Shown: positions 46,601 to 58,232 of the stretch, one piece after another
Position numbering within the stretch: position 1 is the stretch's first letter
How the letters are laid out: each line of letters opens with the position of its first letter
DNA from: Terana coerulea
Lineage: Eukaryota > Basidiomycota > Agaricomycetes > Polyporales > Phanerochaetaceae
Direction: 5' to 3'
DNA: 64,000 bases
Assembly (NCBI GenBank): GCA_024811115.1
Contig: JAKOGH010000681.1
Location: 186,001-250,000, forward strand
Made by a program: the position numbers and the translations under genes
The notes under the pieces: generated by a model
What the model was told of the DNA's origin: nothing
What the model saw: the letters and a program-made list of their open reading frames with translations, nothing else
The model's database searches: none

Positions 46601-46771
46601 ATTCAATTGTGACTCGGACATGATAGTACCCGCACAACTGAGCAGTGAACATTGAGCGTCCCGCTTGGTTTCATGTGTCTACACGACTATGCCAAACTCG
46701 AGACTCGTAAATATATCGCTTTACACGCTGCAGGGCCACGTATAGTGTATCCGTCGTAACAGCAAGGCTTC

Positions 46772-47547
46772 CTAGGTACGTATCATAGCTTTCTTCCCGC
46801 GCAGAGCAGCGCACGACTTCAGCGACATACGACTCTCGTACTTGATCTTCGGGCTTGTCTTTGCCTTCTGTCGGACAATCGTCTTCGCCTTCTGCTTGGC
46901 CATCTCCGCTATCCTACACGCCATGGCTTTCGTCATCGCCCTCGTCATCATCCTCGGCTTCGTCGCGCTCTTCAAGACCTCCGCCGCCACCGACGGCTCC
47001 TCAGATCCGAGGCGGGCGTACCTCTTCGTGTCCGGGGTGGCGGGGCCAGCGATCTGCTTGATCATGACGCGGGCCAGCCTTTGTGCCAGCGTCAGCTTCG
47101 TAGATTTGCGACGCAGCTTGAGCGGCACGGGGCTGTTGGTGATGAAGCGCAGGCCTCGGCTGCCTTCGTCTGCGAGTGAACATAAGCGTGAGTTCATTAT
47201 ATCCGCTGTGAATGCGTTCGCCATCACTCACCATCGTCTTCCAGCCACTGCACGACTCTGTCCATCGGCTTCGGGGTGTTCCACACCGCCGACGCCAGGG
47301 CGGCCGCCTCCCTCGCTTGCGTGAGTTCGCGATACACCGCTGCGGTCGCCTGCCGCCCGTTCGCCTCCACGATCTCCAGAAGGCGCACGCGCTCCGTCAG
47401 CTCCTCCTCCTCGCGCTTCAGCGCCTCGATCGCCCACGCGTCGGCTTCGGAGCGGTCCTCGATATGCCGGAGACTGGTCGTGAGCGCATGCGCGGCGGCG
47501 TACACGTCGCAGGGGCTCATGGCGTCGGAGGAGTCGGCCCGTTGCAT
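46772..47547 (-). CDS. Hypothetical basic protein with coiled coil
   Basis: Two exons (47232-47547 and 46772-47169) join by a GT-AG intron to give 237 residues. The N-terminal half is helical with a heptad-like stretch (ALKREEEELTERVRLLEIVE) that should form a coiled coil, ending VVQWLEDD. The C-terminal half is strongly basic (KLRRKSTKLTLAQRLARVM, AKQKAKTIVRQKAKTSPKI), suggesting nuclear location or nucleic-acid binding. I do not recognise the family. It starts 305 bases from the divergent gene at 47852, so the two may share a promoter. Confidence 0.65.
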
Positions 47548-47851
47548 GTTTGCGGCGAGGGTTGGTGGGTATTGGCGTTGGAGGGCTTCGCCTGGTATCC
47601 TGGGTTGTATTTATCATCTACAAAAGGTCATCCGCGTCAGCCTCGTTGTTGTCCGCCTGTACGGCGGCGCGGTCCAAATCCCAACGTCCGCCGCATTCCG
47701 GCGTCGCCCACGTCGCTGTCAGCCGCCTCGCACACAAGCGCTCCCCGCCCTGCGTGGCTGACCGGACTCACTCTCCTCCACTCCCCCTCTCTCCGCCCCC
47801 TTTCTCCATTTCCTGTTAAACTCCTCCAATCCCGCCAGTGCTCTCCATCGG

Positions 47852-48434
47852 ATGAACGAACCCGCTACAGGCAGGCTAGCTGACGCCGCCGCCGCCGTGT
47901 ACGCCGCGGTGCCCGGCGTGTGCGAGCGCGCGCTCTGGCGCGAGCTCGACATGACCGTGCGGGCACAGAGTTGCGCGCACCTGAGACAGCGTGCTGCGCT
48001 GCTCGAAGAGAGCATCGCCCACGAGCAGGAGAAGCGGCGGCGCGGCGAGGTCGAGCTTGGTCGGGCTCAGGGGTCCCGAACCGGCGACGCCGAGCGACGG
48101 TAGTGTTGCTGAACGTGAGTGATGCTGTATGCGGCAGGGTGTTCGTTGGCTATTTATGCTGACTTGTTATGACAAAAGTACGCGCGGTCTCGCAAAGGAA
48201 GAACAAGCTCGCGAAGCATGAGGGGGATGAAGTAAGAGTGATAGCTCTACTACCATTGTGATGCCACTTACATCTTTATCCTAGGAGGATGTGGCAGCTA
48301 TGTCTTGGATGCCCAGTGTGGGCCGGGTCTCTTCAGATCTTCGAATCCGGAGCAAGCGTAAGGGCGGCATTTTTGAGAGCTCAGAAGACATGCGAGACGT
48401 CAAGAGAATCAAACCAGAGACATCCACAGCATAG
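47852..48434 (+). CDS. Hypothetical small protein, divergent partner of the 47547 gene
   Basis: ATG 47852 opens an Ala/Arg/Glu-rich helix (LADAAAAVYAAVPGVCERAL, HLRQRAALLEESIAHEQEKR), a likely coiled coil. The first open frame ends near 48103, but downstream segments splice well: one reading QRKNKLAKHEGDE and, across an intron at about 48230-48284, one reading EDVAAMSWMPSVGRVSSDLR to a stop at 48434. The joint between 48060 and 48180 is uncertain. Family unknown. Coiled-coil content on both sides of the shared promoter may hint at a functional pair, which is inference only. Confidence 0.5.
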
Positions 48435-49110
48435 TTCCTCAGATTTCTCGAGAGCTTTTTTCCTATAAACACAGCCATCAGTGTAAATTCACGCGAGATT
48501 GCGTTTGGAGGTCGGAGTCAGCTGGGGAAACCAGTATCGTGGCTTTGAAAATCGTCCTTTTGAAACGAAAATTCGAGCAACGAGCGAGCGGGCGGGGCAG
48601 CAAGAAAAAAATGCGCTCTCTGAGAGTTACGGATGAGGGCGATTCGGACGAGAGATTCAAGGCAGAATGCGTGAGGAAATGTGAGTCGCTCAGCGGCCGT
48701 TCGGAAGCTCAGGCGCGAGTTACAAAATAAACAGAATTCTAATCAAGCGTGAGGCAGCGCAAAAGCGTTGGTGACACGACTTGCCACTATGTTATGCTAC
48801 TAGAAGGTGGGTTGGGTTGACACAGTCTTCTTGACGGCTAGTATAGTAGGTGACGGCGACTCGGAGAGATGATTGGTCCACGCCTTCCTCTCTCTCGCTT
48901 AGTAAGCACTAGTTTGGGGCTATCTGGTCGCACGCTCACTCTCAGTCCAGAAGTCACTGGCAGACTCAGACGCATATAGCAGGCTCATTCCTTCATATTC
49001 TCGAGTATACATCCGCGAGCTCAGTCGGTACATACAAAACGTCCGTTGTCCCTTCATGAGTACACATTATACAAACTGCATTACTGTCGGGGCGTCGTTG
49101 TAGCGCCATC
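48435..49110. other. Gap downstream of hypothetical gene
   Basis: No gene recognised. An open frame at 48539-48730 is rich in Lys and Arg and lacks family features. Confidence 0.4.
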
Positions 49111-49764
49111 TCAAGCAGAGACGGGCTGGATGGGACCGCCGGGGTTGGTAATGGGGCTAGGAAGGGGGATGAGCGTAGAGGTCGGGTCGGTCGTGGTGAC
49201 TGCAGTGAGCGCAGACACCCTGCGGCCGTCGAAGAAGCCGTGGATGGGGCCAGTCGGAGGCTTCAACGTGGGATCCTGCTCAACACTAAAAGGAGTTCTA
49301 TCAGTTTCTTGTGTGGGGAGAGAATAGGCGTGAAACTGACATGAGGTTCAGGGAGAGCGTGACCGTGCGAGTCTCGGGCGCGCCGAGGACGAGGAGCTTC
49401 TCGTCGATGGTAGCCTGCAGGAAGACGCCGACTTCGCCAGCCTGCCGTCCAGTGAGCACAACCTTCCACATCGTGGACCGAGCGAGCTACGCACCTGAAT
49501 AGGCTGGTCGCTGTCCTTCGGGACGGCGACGGCGCCGAGGTATTGCACCTGCGCGCCCGCCTCGAGGAACTTCGTGTTCCACAGCTGCTGCTTGTACGCG
49601 TCGCTCGTGAGCGTCTGGCCGTTGACGACGATGCGCGTCGGGTTCGCGGCAATGAAGGCCGCGTACGCCGCGTTGAAATCGTCCTGGTTCGTCGTCGTGA
49701 AGATCGCAGTGAGGTGCTGCTCGGCCCAGGTCGTGAGCGGCGGGAGGACGATGTTGGTCGACAT
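49111..49764 (-). CDS. A-G family member A, unknown function
   Basis: Most diverged member of the seven-gene family. ATG 49764 (MSTNIVLPPLTTWAEQHLTA), then FTTTNQDDFNAAYAAFIAA, RIVVNGQTLTSDAYKQQLW, VQYLGAVAVPKDSDQPIQ. A GT-AG intron follows, then GEVGVFLQATIDEKLL and TVTLSLNLI, a second intron with phase 2, and VEQDPTLKPPTGPIHG with DGRRVSALTAVTTTDP. The C-terminus is longer than in the others (about 30 extra residues, Pro/Thr-rich). Stop at 49111-49113. A TATA box (TATAAAGG, minus strand) lies near 49856-49863. It has no signal peptide or membrane segment. The helix-rich start and strand-rich remainder resemble NTF2-like folds, but I found no catalytic signature. Confidence 0.75.
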
Positions 49765-52700
49765 TCTACGTAGAAGTGTGGGTTGGGTGGGTAGGGTTGT
49801 GCGGGATGTGAGGTGTGCGCGGAGGCTTGGCGTATTCGTGCAGGCCATCCGAGGCCCTTTATACCGCGACGCGCACGAGGCGCCGCGCTGGAGTGTACGT
49901 CCGAACAGCCTCTGCATATCGCCTGTGTTACGTATTAGCAACCCAAGGGGCGTGTCGGACAGATTAGAGGTCCTATGGAGTCTAAGCGAGACTGTATGAA
50001 TCCGCCGCACCTTTTTAGGCGTATCCAACGGCGAACCCGATCAAAGCTCCGATGCCGCCCTCAGATGGCCTGTGCGGCCGCGTCTGGGTCCTGGAACCCA
50101 TTGTCCGGGGCGCGCGTGATATGGCGTGCGGAGGCGGCAGGGGCGTCCCCAGGCGCAGCTGCGTGAGGCTCGGAGTCAGCCTGGGCGGCGCGCCTGCAAG
50201 GCGAGCGCAGGCCGCAGCCGAGCTGTGGCTCCGCGCCGCTGCATGTTTCGTGGCCTAGCGGATTCAGAGGCGGGGCTGCAGGCAGGGAGCAGTCGCCGAC
50301 AGACGTGAGCACCGACAATACAAAACCTCGCAGCGCGAACACATCCCGCCATCCAGGGCCGCGCACGTTCCACGGTACTGCTTCCTGTCATGGGGCTCTC
50401 TAGGCTGGTTCCTGGAGCGCTGTGCCTGCGAGTGATAGACATTAGCCGCAGTCCGAGTCTTCACCGCGGGAGAAGAAGTATTAGAATACGTACATGGTCT
50501 GGTTGGGCGGCTGGGGCCCCAAAGCTAAAAGCTCGGCGCTCAGTGCTCAGCGTCCGCCGCCCGGACGCCGCGGAGACTCAAAGCAGCGGAATCGCTGCAT
50601 TCTGCGGGAGAGTGAGGATCCGAGGACGCTGCGCCCACTACGCCGAACCCCGACAGCGGGCGCGAGCAGCCATCGACGGTTCCGTCGAGCGCAGACCAGG
50701 GCAGTGCGCGGGCGCAGGTGGCGGCGGTGACGGGAAACGGAGGGAAATGATGCAGCAGATATCATCATTACGGCACGCACGTGGCGCTACACACTGCGAA
50801 GGAACACGACAGACAGACAACGGACATGCAATGTGACGAAAGAAAGGACACACAGACAATGTACGGGCACAGGCGGACATTCTGAACGCTTGGGCAGTCG
50901 AATGGAAAGCTTATCGGCGCGAGCGGGCGGAGGGGCAGTCTTCGTGTGCCATTTGGAACATGTTTTGCACGCGTCGGAGCTCGGTGTGGACCTAGGGTGC
51001 CGAGGGTTGGCGATCAGACTCCACGGGTCGCAGGAGAGATGAAACTTACCGTAGAGCAGGAGCATCGCCTGGCTGTTTTGTGCATGTGGTTCGCGCTCGT
51101 CTTGCACGACTCCGACTTGCAATCTTTTACTTCGCCTGTATAGTAGCGGCCGTGGAAATGCTAAGGGTCCGAATCGAGTAAATACGGAGGATTGTCGATG
51201 TTACTATGAGTGCACTAGAACAGCAGAATCATTACGGGTGAGCGTTTACCTGGCAGCCACGGTAGTAGTCCCCGACGCTGTATATGTTCTAGAGTCAGCG
51301 TAGACCAACGGTGTAGAGCGGCGCCTGCGCACATTTCATGTTCACACATCGCGTATGTTCCACAGGGTATTTTGCTGGTGGTTCATGAGAGAGATGGGAG
51401 GACGTCGTCTCATATAAGCGACCCGACTATTCCCACCCTAGACTTAGGGTCGGTGAGAACGTGATCCGAATTGCACTGACATCCGCTTTAGAACCCTTCA
51501 CAAAATTGTTGTGACATCAAGACACTAGAGCGCGACATGACCCACTCTCAATGTTCAAAACCCCTCTACGAAGAGTTCCGGCTCCGGGATGGGCAAGGAG
51601 AGACGTAGGAGCCACCTCTTCCACAACACGGAGAAGGAGAGTCGCCACCGGAGAACCACGACCCGACCGGAGATGAGAGGCGGCATATTCCTAATTTGGC
51701 TGCTAGCAGTCTTCAGGATGACGGGCTAAGGAAATAAAAACAAATATGGCGACTCACAGCGTCATGAACAGCGTCATGAATTAGCTCGACAGATCCTTCA
51801 ATACAGACCTATGGCGCAACCTACGCTTCCCCAAGTCGCAGAACGGCCAACGCGGCATGAGCCCTAATACACCGACGTCGAAGACTGTGAAGAGCTCAGA
51901 TGAGATTCACAGGGCGTGAGGTCCAATATTGGCAAGGCAACGGGGAAATGTGACAGGTATTCGGATGTTAGAATGACGGCTAGTGTGAAGGGCCGACAGA
52001 TACGGGTGCGCACGGCGATTCTCATCGAACAGCCCAGACCACCAGAATGTGTTGACTTTGGCTTCCTCCGTTCCGTTCGTCGTCGGCGAGTGCGAGCTTC
52101 TTTGAACGCATTGGTCGACAGATCATAAAGGGAAGGGCCTCGAAGTAATCTCCCTACTACTCATGATACATGATGATGAACACTGACCGGGACCTTCGAG
52201 TGATTATGTGGGGGTTGCCCGGGCCCCAGCAAGTAATACATGCAGAAGACCGAGTATAGAACCAGGTGGGATGTGATTCATGTGAAGTCGCCAGGAAGAC
52301 CGTCTTGGATTGATCACACGACCGTTGCATGTCGGAGTGGACAAAGTGCCGCTGGAGTGGACCAAACTGGAAAGATGGCAGTCTTGGGCTTGAAGCTTTG
52401 AAGTTTGAAGTCCTTTAGCGGAAGGCGTCGCAGTTTTCACTCAAATGCATTGCGAAAGCATGGCTGTCGACAAGGGCCTTCCGAGGAAAGTTACCAAAGC
52501 TGAGAGTACTGCCAGCAAGGCCGATGGAGTATGTTTCCTCGACCAGTCCGTCAGCGTGCAAAGCCTGGGTTCTCGAGTAAAGTCGTACAGCAGTCGACCG
52601 GCCAGATGAAGATGGGGTGTATGCGTAGTCTGGCAGCGATGAAAAGAGGACGTGGTTCAAGTGAAAGAAATTGAACATCTCCCTGATTGGCGCCGAAGTG

Positions 52701-53361
52701 GGGCAAATAACACCAAATAGGTATCGACGCCACAGCGCTTCGCCTCCCGCCTCCTGCTCTCACCGTACGCGTTTGGATAGTCTCAAGCGCGAATACTCGA
52801 GCAGCTATCCTAGATAAGGCAACAGGCTTAGCAGCAAGTATCTTAAAGAGAGCTGCGGAAGCGGCTTTATCTTGAAGGGGCCCACGGCTTGCTTATTGAC
52901 TTTGTGAGTGGTGCTGCAGTGCTGGCAGAATTCTGTAGAACAAAGCGGCTCACGCAGGACAAGAACTGTATATTGATCGCTCTAAAAAGCGTAGCCCAAT
53001 TTTTGGACGCCTCAGGTGTCTTATGTGTACTCGGGAAGCGCTCTGCACCCGGCTTTGGCTTCTGGGAGCAGGTCCAACGAGGTACCAAGCGTTTCATTCA
53101 CTACTGTTCGTAACTCTAACGTTTCTTTGCATAGTGATCCGAATGATCACCGCGAACGTAGATTCTGTCAGCGAATGTCTTGGCAGTGTGAGCGCATAGA
53201 TCACTCGCTTGGCCGGCGCAGACCCAGGTGTAGAATGGTGGGATGCTTGACCCTGTGCTCGCTGACCTGACGCCCATGTGCAGTGCGCTGGATGCACATA
53301 TAAAGAGATAGCCTAGCTGAGCTGTGAGATCGTCTACCAAGAAGTCTACGTTCGCGCTAAC
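49765..53361. other. 3.6 kb gap
   Basis: No recognisable gene or complete mobile element. 50.0-51.1 kb is GC-rich with shadow frames; 51.1-52.2 kb is AT-richer with almost no open frame. A minus-strand frame at 52415-52678 (with DYAYTPSSSGRSTAVRLYS) has coding-like composition, but I cannot assign it or find a clear start. A TATA box for the next gene (TATAAAG) lies near 53299-53305. Confidence 0.4.
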
Positions 53362-53952
53362 ATGCCTTCCTTCCCATCGCAAACCGAGTGGACCGAATCT
53401 CACCTCAAAGCTATCTTCGACGCTACCACGAAGGATGCTTTCGACGCAGCCTTCGAACGATTCATATCCCAGCACATCACGACCACCGTCAACGGCAAGC
53501 ACATCTCCCGCAGCCAGTATGAAAACCAGCTGTGGAAGGAGAAGACCCGCGAAAGCTCTGCGAGCGTCCAGTTCTTGGGCTCGGTCGAGGTTCCCAAGAG
53601 CGAGGGTAACCCTCTTAAGGTAAGATGAATGATACAATCTACGACGGCTCATGCTGAGGAGGCTTTCAGGGCGGCGACGTGGGCGTGTTCTACAAAGCGA
53701 GGATCGACTTCAAGAACGTGCAGTTGGGTCACACGGCTGCTAACATCGTCAATGCATCGCTGAACTTGGTGTGAGTACAGAAAGTGCCTATCTTATCCCA
53801 TAAGCGTCTGATTCATTTGGTTTAGTATTGCCGAGGACCCGGAAGTGAACCCTCACGGTGCTACAGACGTCGACGCCCGCAGGGTGACTGTGTTGAATGA
53901 GGTCTCCGTCGAGAAACCTGACCCTCTCATTCCTCTGGATACCTCCAATTAG
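53362..53952 (+). CDS. A-G family member B, unknown function
   Basis: Three exons, 53362-53619, 53670-53770 and 53826-53952, give 161 residues with intron phases 0 and 2 as in the whole family. Conserved blocks: QTEWTESHLKAIFDATTKD, AFDAAFERFISQH, TTTVNGKHISRSQYENQLW, VQFLGSVEVPKSEGNP, then GGDVGVFYKARI, NASLNLVIAEDPEV and DARRVTVLNEVSVEKPDP. No signal peptide, so probably cytosolic. It is intact. A TATA box lies about 60 bases upstream. The gene stands alone, about 1 kb before member C in the same direction. Confidence 0.82.
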
Positions 53953-54945
53953 TTTTCTGTCTGAAGTGATGTATTTTATCGACTTGCCTCAGTTATGAAT
54001 TCCACTCTCGTGCCTCGCACTCTTCTTCGTATGCTTTGGTTAAGGGAGACTTCAGATGCGACCAAACAGCGCACAACAACGCCCGCGAGCGTCAACCGGC
54101 GTGTTTGCACGGAGCGCCCAGCGACCAGACTTCTTCACAACCACCACGGTCATGTTCGGGCATCGCATTCATGCGTCCGATATTGGGTCTCTTCTCTCGA
54201 AAGTGCCACGACGAGCGGACAATGGACTGAGCGGTATGCTTCATTTCCTGCTTCGGGTTCGCATTCTAGCTGATGCTGCGCTGCCACCGTCAGGTCAGCA
54301 TCAGGTCCACACCCCAAACACTATCCACGTTTGCAATTCGCTTGAGGCGTGCTGAACTGTGCGGATGGTTGGAAAGTCTAAAGCCTAAGGTACCCGTATG
54401 CGTTCAGCCATCTGAATGCAATGTCCGAGCCCGAACAGGCACCTGCTGGAGCCTCCATACCGCGCGAGGTCCAGTGCCCCGCGACAGCCTGCGGCTGCCA
54501 CCGCCTCCGGACCCCATCGCTGAAAACGATCCACCCACCGCGCCCTACGCGGAAGCGGCGTCTTGGATCTCAACACGCACAAGCGCCACGCCCCGGCCTC
54601 CGAAGTGCTGCGACAGGCGGGCGACGCGCTCAAGCTCGCAGAGCCATCGTCACTTGATCCCACTCCTATCATCCGCGTAGGCGGAGGCGGTGCGCGCGCC
54701 CCGGCCGCCGCGCATTGTGGAATGTGTGCAGCGGATGGCTCGGTCGGCGAGGGATCTTGCGTAGATGGCGCAGGCGGCCTGGCCGCGACGGGCGCGCCGC
54801 GCTGCGTGTCAGCCAGAATGCAGGCAGAGGCAATACGCATCTCGGCTGGCATTCAGCTGGCGCTCTTCCAACGATATAAATCGCCATCCGCCCTTGCAAT
54901 TGAGCACAACAACGTCCACACAACCCCCAAATATTTGCAACAATA
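53953..54945. other. Gap between members B and C
   Basis: No gene recognised; GC-rich shadow frames in the second half. TATATAA-type element (ATATAAATCGCC) near 54874-54885, about 65 bases before member C. Confidence 0.45.
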
Positions 54946-55544
54946 ATGTCCAATATTCATCTCGGCCCTGGCCCCGTCGTCCTCACGCTCACCAACTGGG
55001 TGGAGCAACGTCTGCAGGCGCTGCTTACGGCGAAGACGAAGACGGACTTCGACGCCGCGTTCGACGCGTTCGTCGGCAAGCACGCCGCGATCACCGTCAA
55101 CGGCGCGAAGGTCTCGCGCACGCAGTACGCGCAGCAGCTCTGGGGCGAGGAGGCGCACGAGCGCTCCGCCAGCGTCACCTTCAAGGGCGTCGTCGGCGTG
55201 CCCAAAGACCCCAAGGAGATTGTGCAGGTATGTGGCACGCTGTCGATGTGAAGCGTATAGACGGTGTGGCTAACGTTGGCATAACATTGCGTAGGTCGGA
55301 GAAGTCGGCGTGTTTTACGAGGCGAGCATCGTGACCTTGACCGGCCTTGTCGAAAGGACCCAGAACATCACCGTGTCCCTGAACCTCGTGTACGTCCCCG
55401 CATTTCTATGCAAATAACTATATGGCTAACAGAGGTCTAGTGTTGCCGAGGATTCCCATGCCTCTGGCACTTCCAGATCAGAGGAGGGCTACGACTGTGA
55501 GCCAGGTGTCGACCGACACGCCGGGCCCTACACGCGGCGATTGA
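54946..55544 (+). CDS. A-G family member C, 3' frame break
   Basis: Exons 54946-55227, 55295-55389 and from 55441. Blocks: VLTLTNWVEQRLQALLTAKT, DFDAAFDAFVGKHAAITVNG, SRTQYAQQLWGEEAHERS, VTFKGVVGVPKDPKEIVQ, then VGEVGVFYEASIV and ITVSLNLVVAEDSHA. Near 55476-55488 a one-base shift is needed to enter the usual ending (RRATTVSQVSTDTPG, stop 55542-55544). Without it the frame runs to 55804 through sequence unlike the family. The first two exons are fully conserved, so the lesion is either recent or artificial. The last 60 bases of this copy have a stray relative at 58714-58765. Confidence 0.72.
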
Positions 55545-56440
55545 GTCCACGCAGAGCAGTGTGGAGTCTGGAATATAATATGGAATGTACACGTATTCTT
55601 TGTATGCCAGAAGATGTGAATGGATGCCTTCCCACAGGAAATCTAGTGGTTTCAGACTTCAGAGCGGGAAGACATCCGGGAAACAGAATTGACGGGACAT
55701 GCCGAGACAGGCCGTGCCGACTCGGATATCCAAGCTCTGAAATGTACTACTGGGTGCCTTTCCGCAGGATTTCTACAGATTCCAGGTTCCAGACCGGAGG
55801 TTGAAAGTAGTATATGAGAAGTGTTTTCAAAAGTATGACAGCTGTTTGCGAAACATTAGACCGCCTGCCTATTATTCCCATCTTTGCTACATTTGGATGT
55901 GCCCTCTGGCAAACGGTGCGTTGTCAAGTTCTTTCTCGTGTATTGCCCGTATATTTGGTGGACAGTGCCACCATTTGCTCTGTATGGTGACGGGGATGGA
56001 ATGACGACTGCCGTAGGGCGTATTGGCTATGGATGAGAACTTCAAGGCTTGTCGGAGGCTGGGGTCTGAGAACAGTGAGCAGGCGATGGCGCATAGATCA
56101 TCGCGCTGGCATATCTCTGAGGGTAAATCTTGATCTCTATTTGTACGGCTCCAAAACTAAACAAAGATGCTGGTAAGGAGCCCCAGGCGGTCTATGTTTC
56201 GCCGATGTGTGATCAGATCCCTTGCAGCCGCTGATGAACACGAGAAATGAGAGTCGGCAGGGCGGGATGATGGCGCTAAGCGGTGTTGGAAGAGAAGTTC
56301 TGGAAGGGGGTCGACCCCCTCCCAGATTGCACGTCTGTAAACGCAGCGTCGGTTCCGACGTAACGGTAACCGTGATCCGCCGCGTTGCCGAGGTCGTTTA
56401 TTGGCGAATCTATTCTGTAGACTCAGAGCTCTACAGATCC
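55545..56440. other. Gap after member C
   Basis: No gene recognised. Moderately AT-rich; the read-through frame of member C (to 55804) is the longest open stretch and has no family match. Confidence 0.4.
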
Positions 56441-56899
56441 CTGTGGAAAGGCATCCACTAGGCCATCTCTTACTGGCGGCGTTCCGTGCCACGCGTCTTT
56501 CAAAGGAAGTAGGTAGTACTTCTGTTTCACTCACCGCTCCCATTATTCCTATATAAGCTACCCATGGATGAGATGGGTTTCCGCAGAGTTGACCTCTCGA
56601 AACCCACGTTCTTCGCCTTCCTTCTTCCGGCCTGGTGCCACCTTTGTTCTCCTTCACTCTTTCGATCATTCTATCGAGCATGCTGCCCTACACCATCGCT
56701 CTATTCACTTTGCTGGCCGCTGCGGGGTTAGGGAATGCTGCCCCGCCAAGGTCCAATACAGAGACGGTGTTCAGGGCCCAGCTTATCCGCCGATATGTGC
56801 TCACTTTTACCGGGCTTTAGGCACCTACTATTCCACTGGACTTGGCGCAAGCGGGTGGACAAACCACGATACGGACCGCTTCGCCGCCGTATCCCAGGC
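56441..56899 (+). pseudogene. Loosenin-like gene fragment (fourth copy)
   Basis: A copy of the loosenin upstream block (GGCCATCTCTTACTGGCGGC near 56461, CTATATAAGC near 56550) is followed by a signal peptide from ATG 56680 (LPYTIALFTLLAAAGLGNA) and the second exon, GTYYSTGLGASGWTNHDTD. The conserved cysteine of GACGW is serine here. One base is missing near the end of exon 1, and homology stops at about 56897, in the middle of exon 2. The rest of the barrel is absent, so no loosenin can be made. Confidence 0.78.
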
Positions 56900-57242
56900 C
56901 GCCCATCCCGGCCTCCCTGCCACCATTTCCTCCTTCGAGAACGAACATATCCAGCGGAGACGTGGTGAATTCACGCGCAGAGATACAATTAAGGGTTGCC
57001 TCACATGTAGGCTCAAGAAAATCAAGGTGCGTGCAGCGGTTGACGTGCGGCGGAAGCGGCGTGCCTAACGTTATGCTGGTCCCAGTGTGATGAGTCGAAG
57101 CCGACCTGCAAGGCATGCTCGCAAGGCCAACGCGAGGTATGTGATCCACGTCCCGTATCTGCCATATGTCTAACACCCTCGACTGTAGTGTACATGGCCC
57201 GACAAGGTACCCGTGACGGAGCAGCCACCGAAGAAGTCTTAA
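56900..57242 (+). pseudogene. Zn2Cys6 DNA-binding fragment fused behind the loosenin fragment
   Basis: Three exon pieces (to 57026, 57086-57136, 57189-57242) splice to a perfect fungal zinc cluster: GCLTCRLKKIK, CDESKPTCKACSQGQRE, CTWPDK, with spacing C-x2-C-x6-C-x6-C-x2-C-x6-C. Both introns are GT-AG. After the sixth cysteine only twelve or so residues remain before TAA 57240-57242, so the dimerisation and activation regions of a normal Zn2Cys6 regulator are absent. The frame of the preceding loosenin exon 2 is continuous with the first zinc-cluster exon, so a hybrid peptide is conceivable. I call it a fragment moved here by duplication or recombination. Confidence 0.75.
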
Positions 57243-57481
57243 CCTCGCCAGTCCGCCGTAGAGACAGATCTGATCGGGAGAGCACAGAACGCAAACAGGA
57301 AGGGGGAGAACATGAGTGCTTGATTGGAAATACAGAGCGCCGATACCGGATAGTTTCGAGGGGAGGCTTCCCGTCGCTTCAATCTTTTGCTGGGGTTTAA
57401 TATTGAATATCGAGTACTCGTCTCGGGTGTGCCGAAATACTAGTAACATGGCGACATTCGCAGCACTGCTAAGGTTACAAT

Positions 57482-58073
57482 TCACCGCTCCGGGCCAGGC
57501 TTCCCAACATAGATTTGGTTCAAAGTCTGCACCCTCCTGAGGTCGCTGCCCTCGATACCGTCAAGGTTTGGGTCCTCTTCGACGCTGTAGCCCAAGCACT
57601 CAGTCCGACCGCGGTCTCGCCTGGAATTCAGGCAAGGCACTTACCCGAGGTTGAGCGAGGAGGTGTAGGTGAACTGGCTGAGCGGGTCGAGCTTGGTGAC
57701 ACGCGCGCTGTAGAACAAGCCAACGTCGCCAACCTGCAGACCACCCCGCCGTCAGCCCACCGTCTCGCGCTTGGATCAACGGGGAGCGCCGCGGCGACTT
57801 ACCGGGATGAGGGCGCTTGGGGGCGACGTGGGGACCTCGACCGCGCCGGCGAACGTCACCTGCACGGTGTGGTTGCCCTCGACCTGCGCCCAGAGCTGCG
57901 CGGCGTACTGGCTGCGCGAGGTGTGCTTGCCGTTGACGGTGATGCTGGCGCGCTCAGAGACGAACGCGTCGAACGCGCTGTCGAATGCGTCCTTCGTCTC
58001 CGGCCTTCAGAACGGCCTGCAGCCGGTCCTCGGTCCAGCTCGTGAGGGTAAGGATGGCAGGGATGTGGGACAT
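57482..58073 (-). CDS. A-G family member D (one frame break)
   Basis: ATG 58073 (MSHIPAILTLTSWTEDRLQA). One extra base in the G/C run near 58000-58004 breaks the frame after AVLKA; past it the match resumes with AFDSAFDAFVSERASITVNG, KHTSRSQYAAQLWAQVEGNH, VTFAGAVEVPTSPPSALIP. After introns come VGDVGLFYSARV, YTSSLNLG and VEEDPNLDGIEGSDLRRVQT, ending NQIYVGKPGPER with stop at 57482-57484. Introns keep the family phases. Member E is its tandem neighbour: their 3' flanks (TTGAATATCGAGT near 57403, CTGAATATCGAGT near 59083) and upstream blocks also match, so a unit of about 1.7 kb was duplicated. Confidence 0.75.
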
Positions 58074-58167
58074 GTTGGGTAACTTCGGAGTGTATCGGTT
58101 GCGTGAGTGACTGGTTGGTTTGTTGCTCTGTAGGGGGCTGGGACTATCATGTCAAAGTATGTCCACA

Positions 58168-58232
58168 TTTTATATCGCTAGGTGCGTTTACTGCTCTGCA
58201 TTCCTGGCAAGACGCTGCGCTGAGCTCCGTGT
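58168..58232 (-). promoter_or_regulatory. Core promoter block of member D
   Basis: On the minus strand this reads AGCGCAGCGTCTTGCC, AATGCAGAGCAGTAAACGCA, CCTAGCGATATAAAATG. It aligns with the blocks of members F (60733-60795) and G (62334-62400), ending in the TATA box about 95 bases before the start codon. Confidence 0.7.

Noticed and set aside
51140..52200. Possible transposon relic in the open-frame-poor stretch
   Set aside because: No terminal repeats, transposase or reverse-transcriptase motif could be found by eye.
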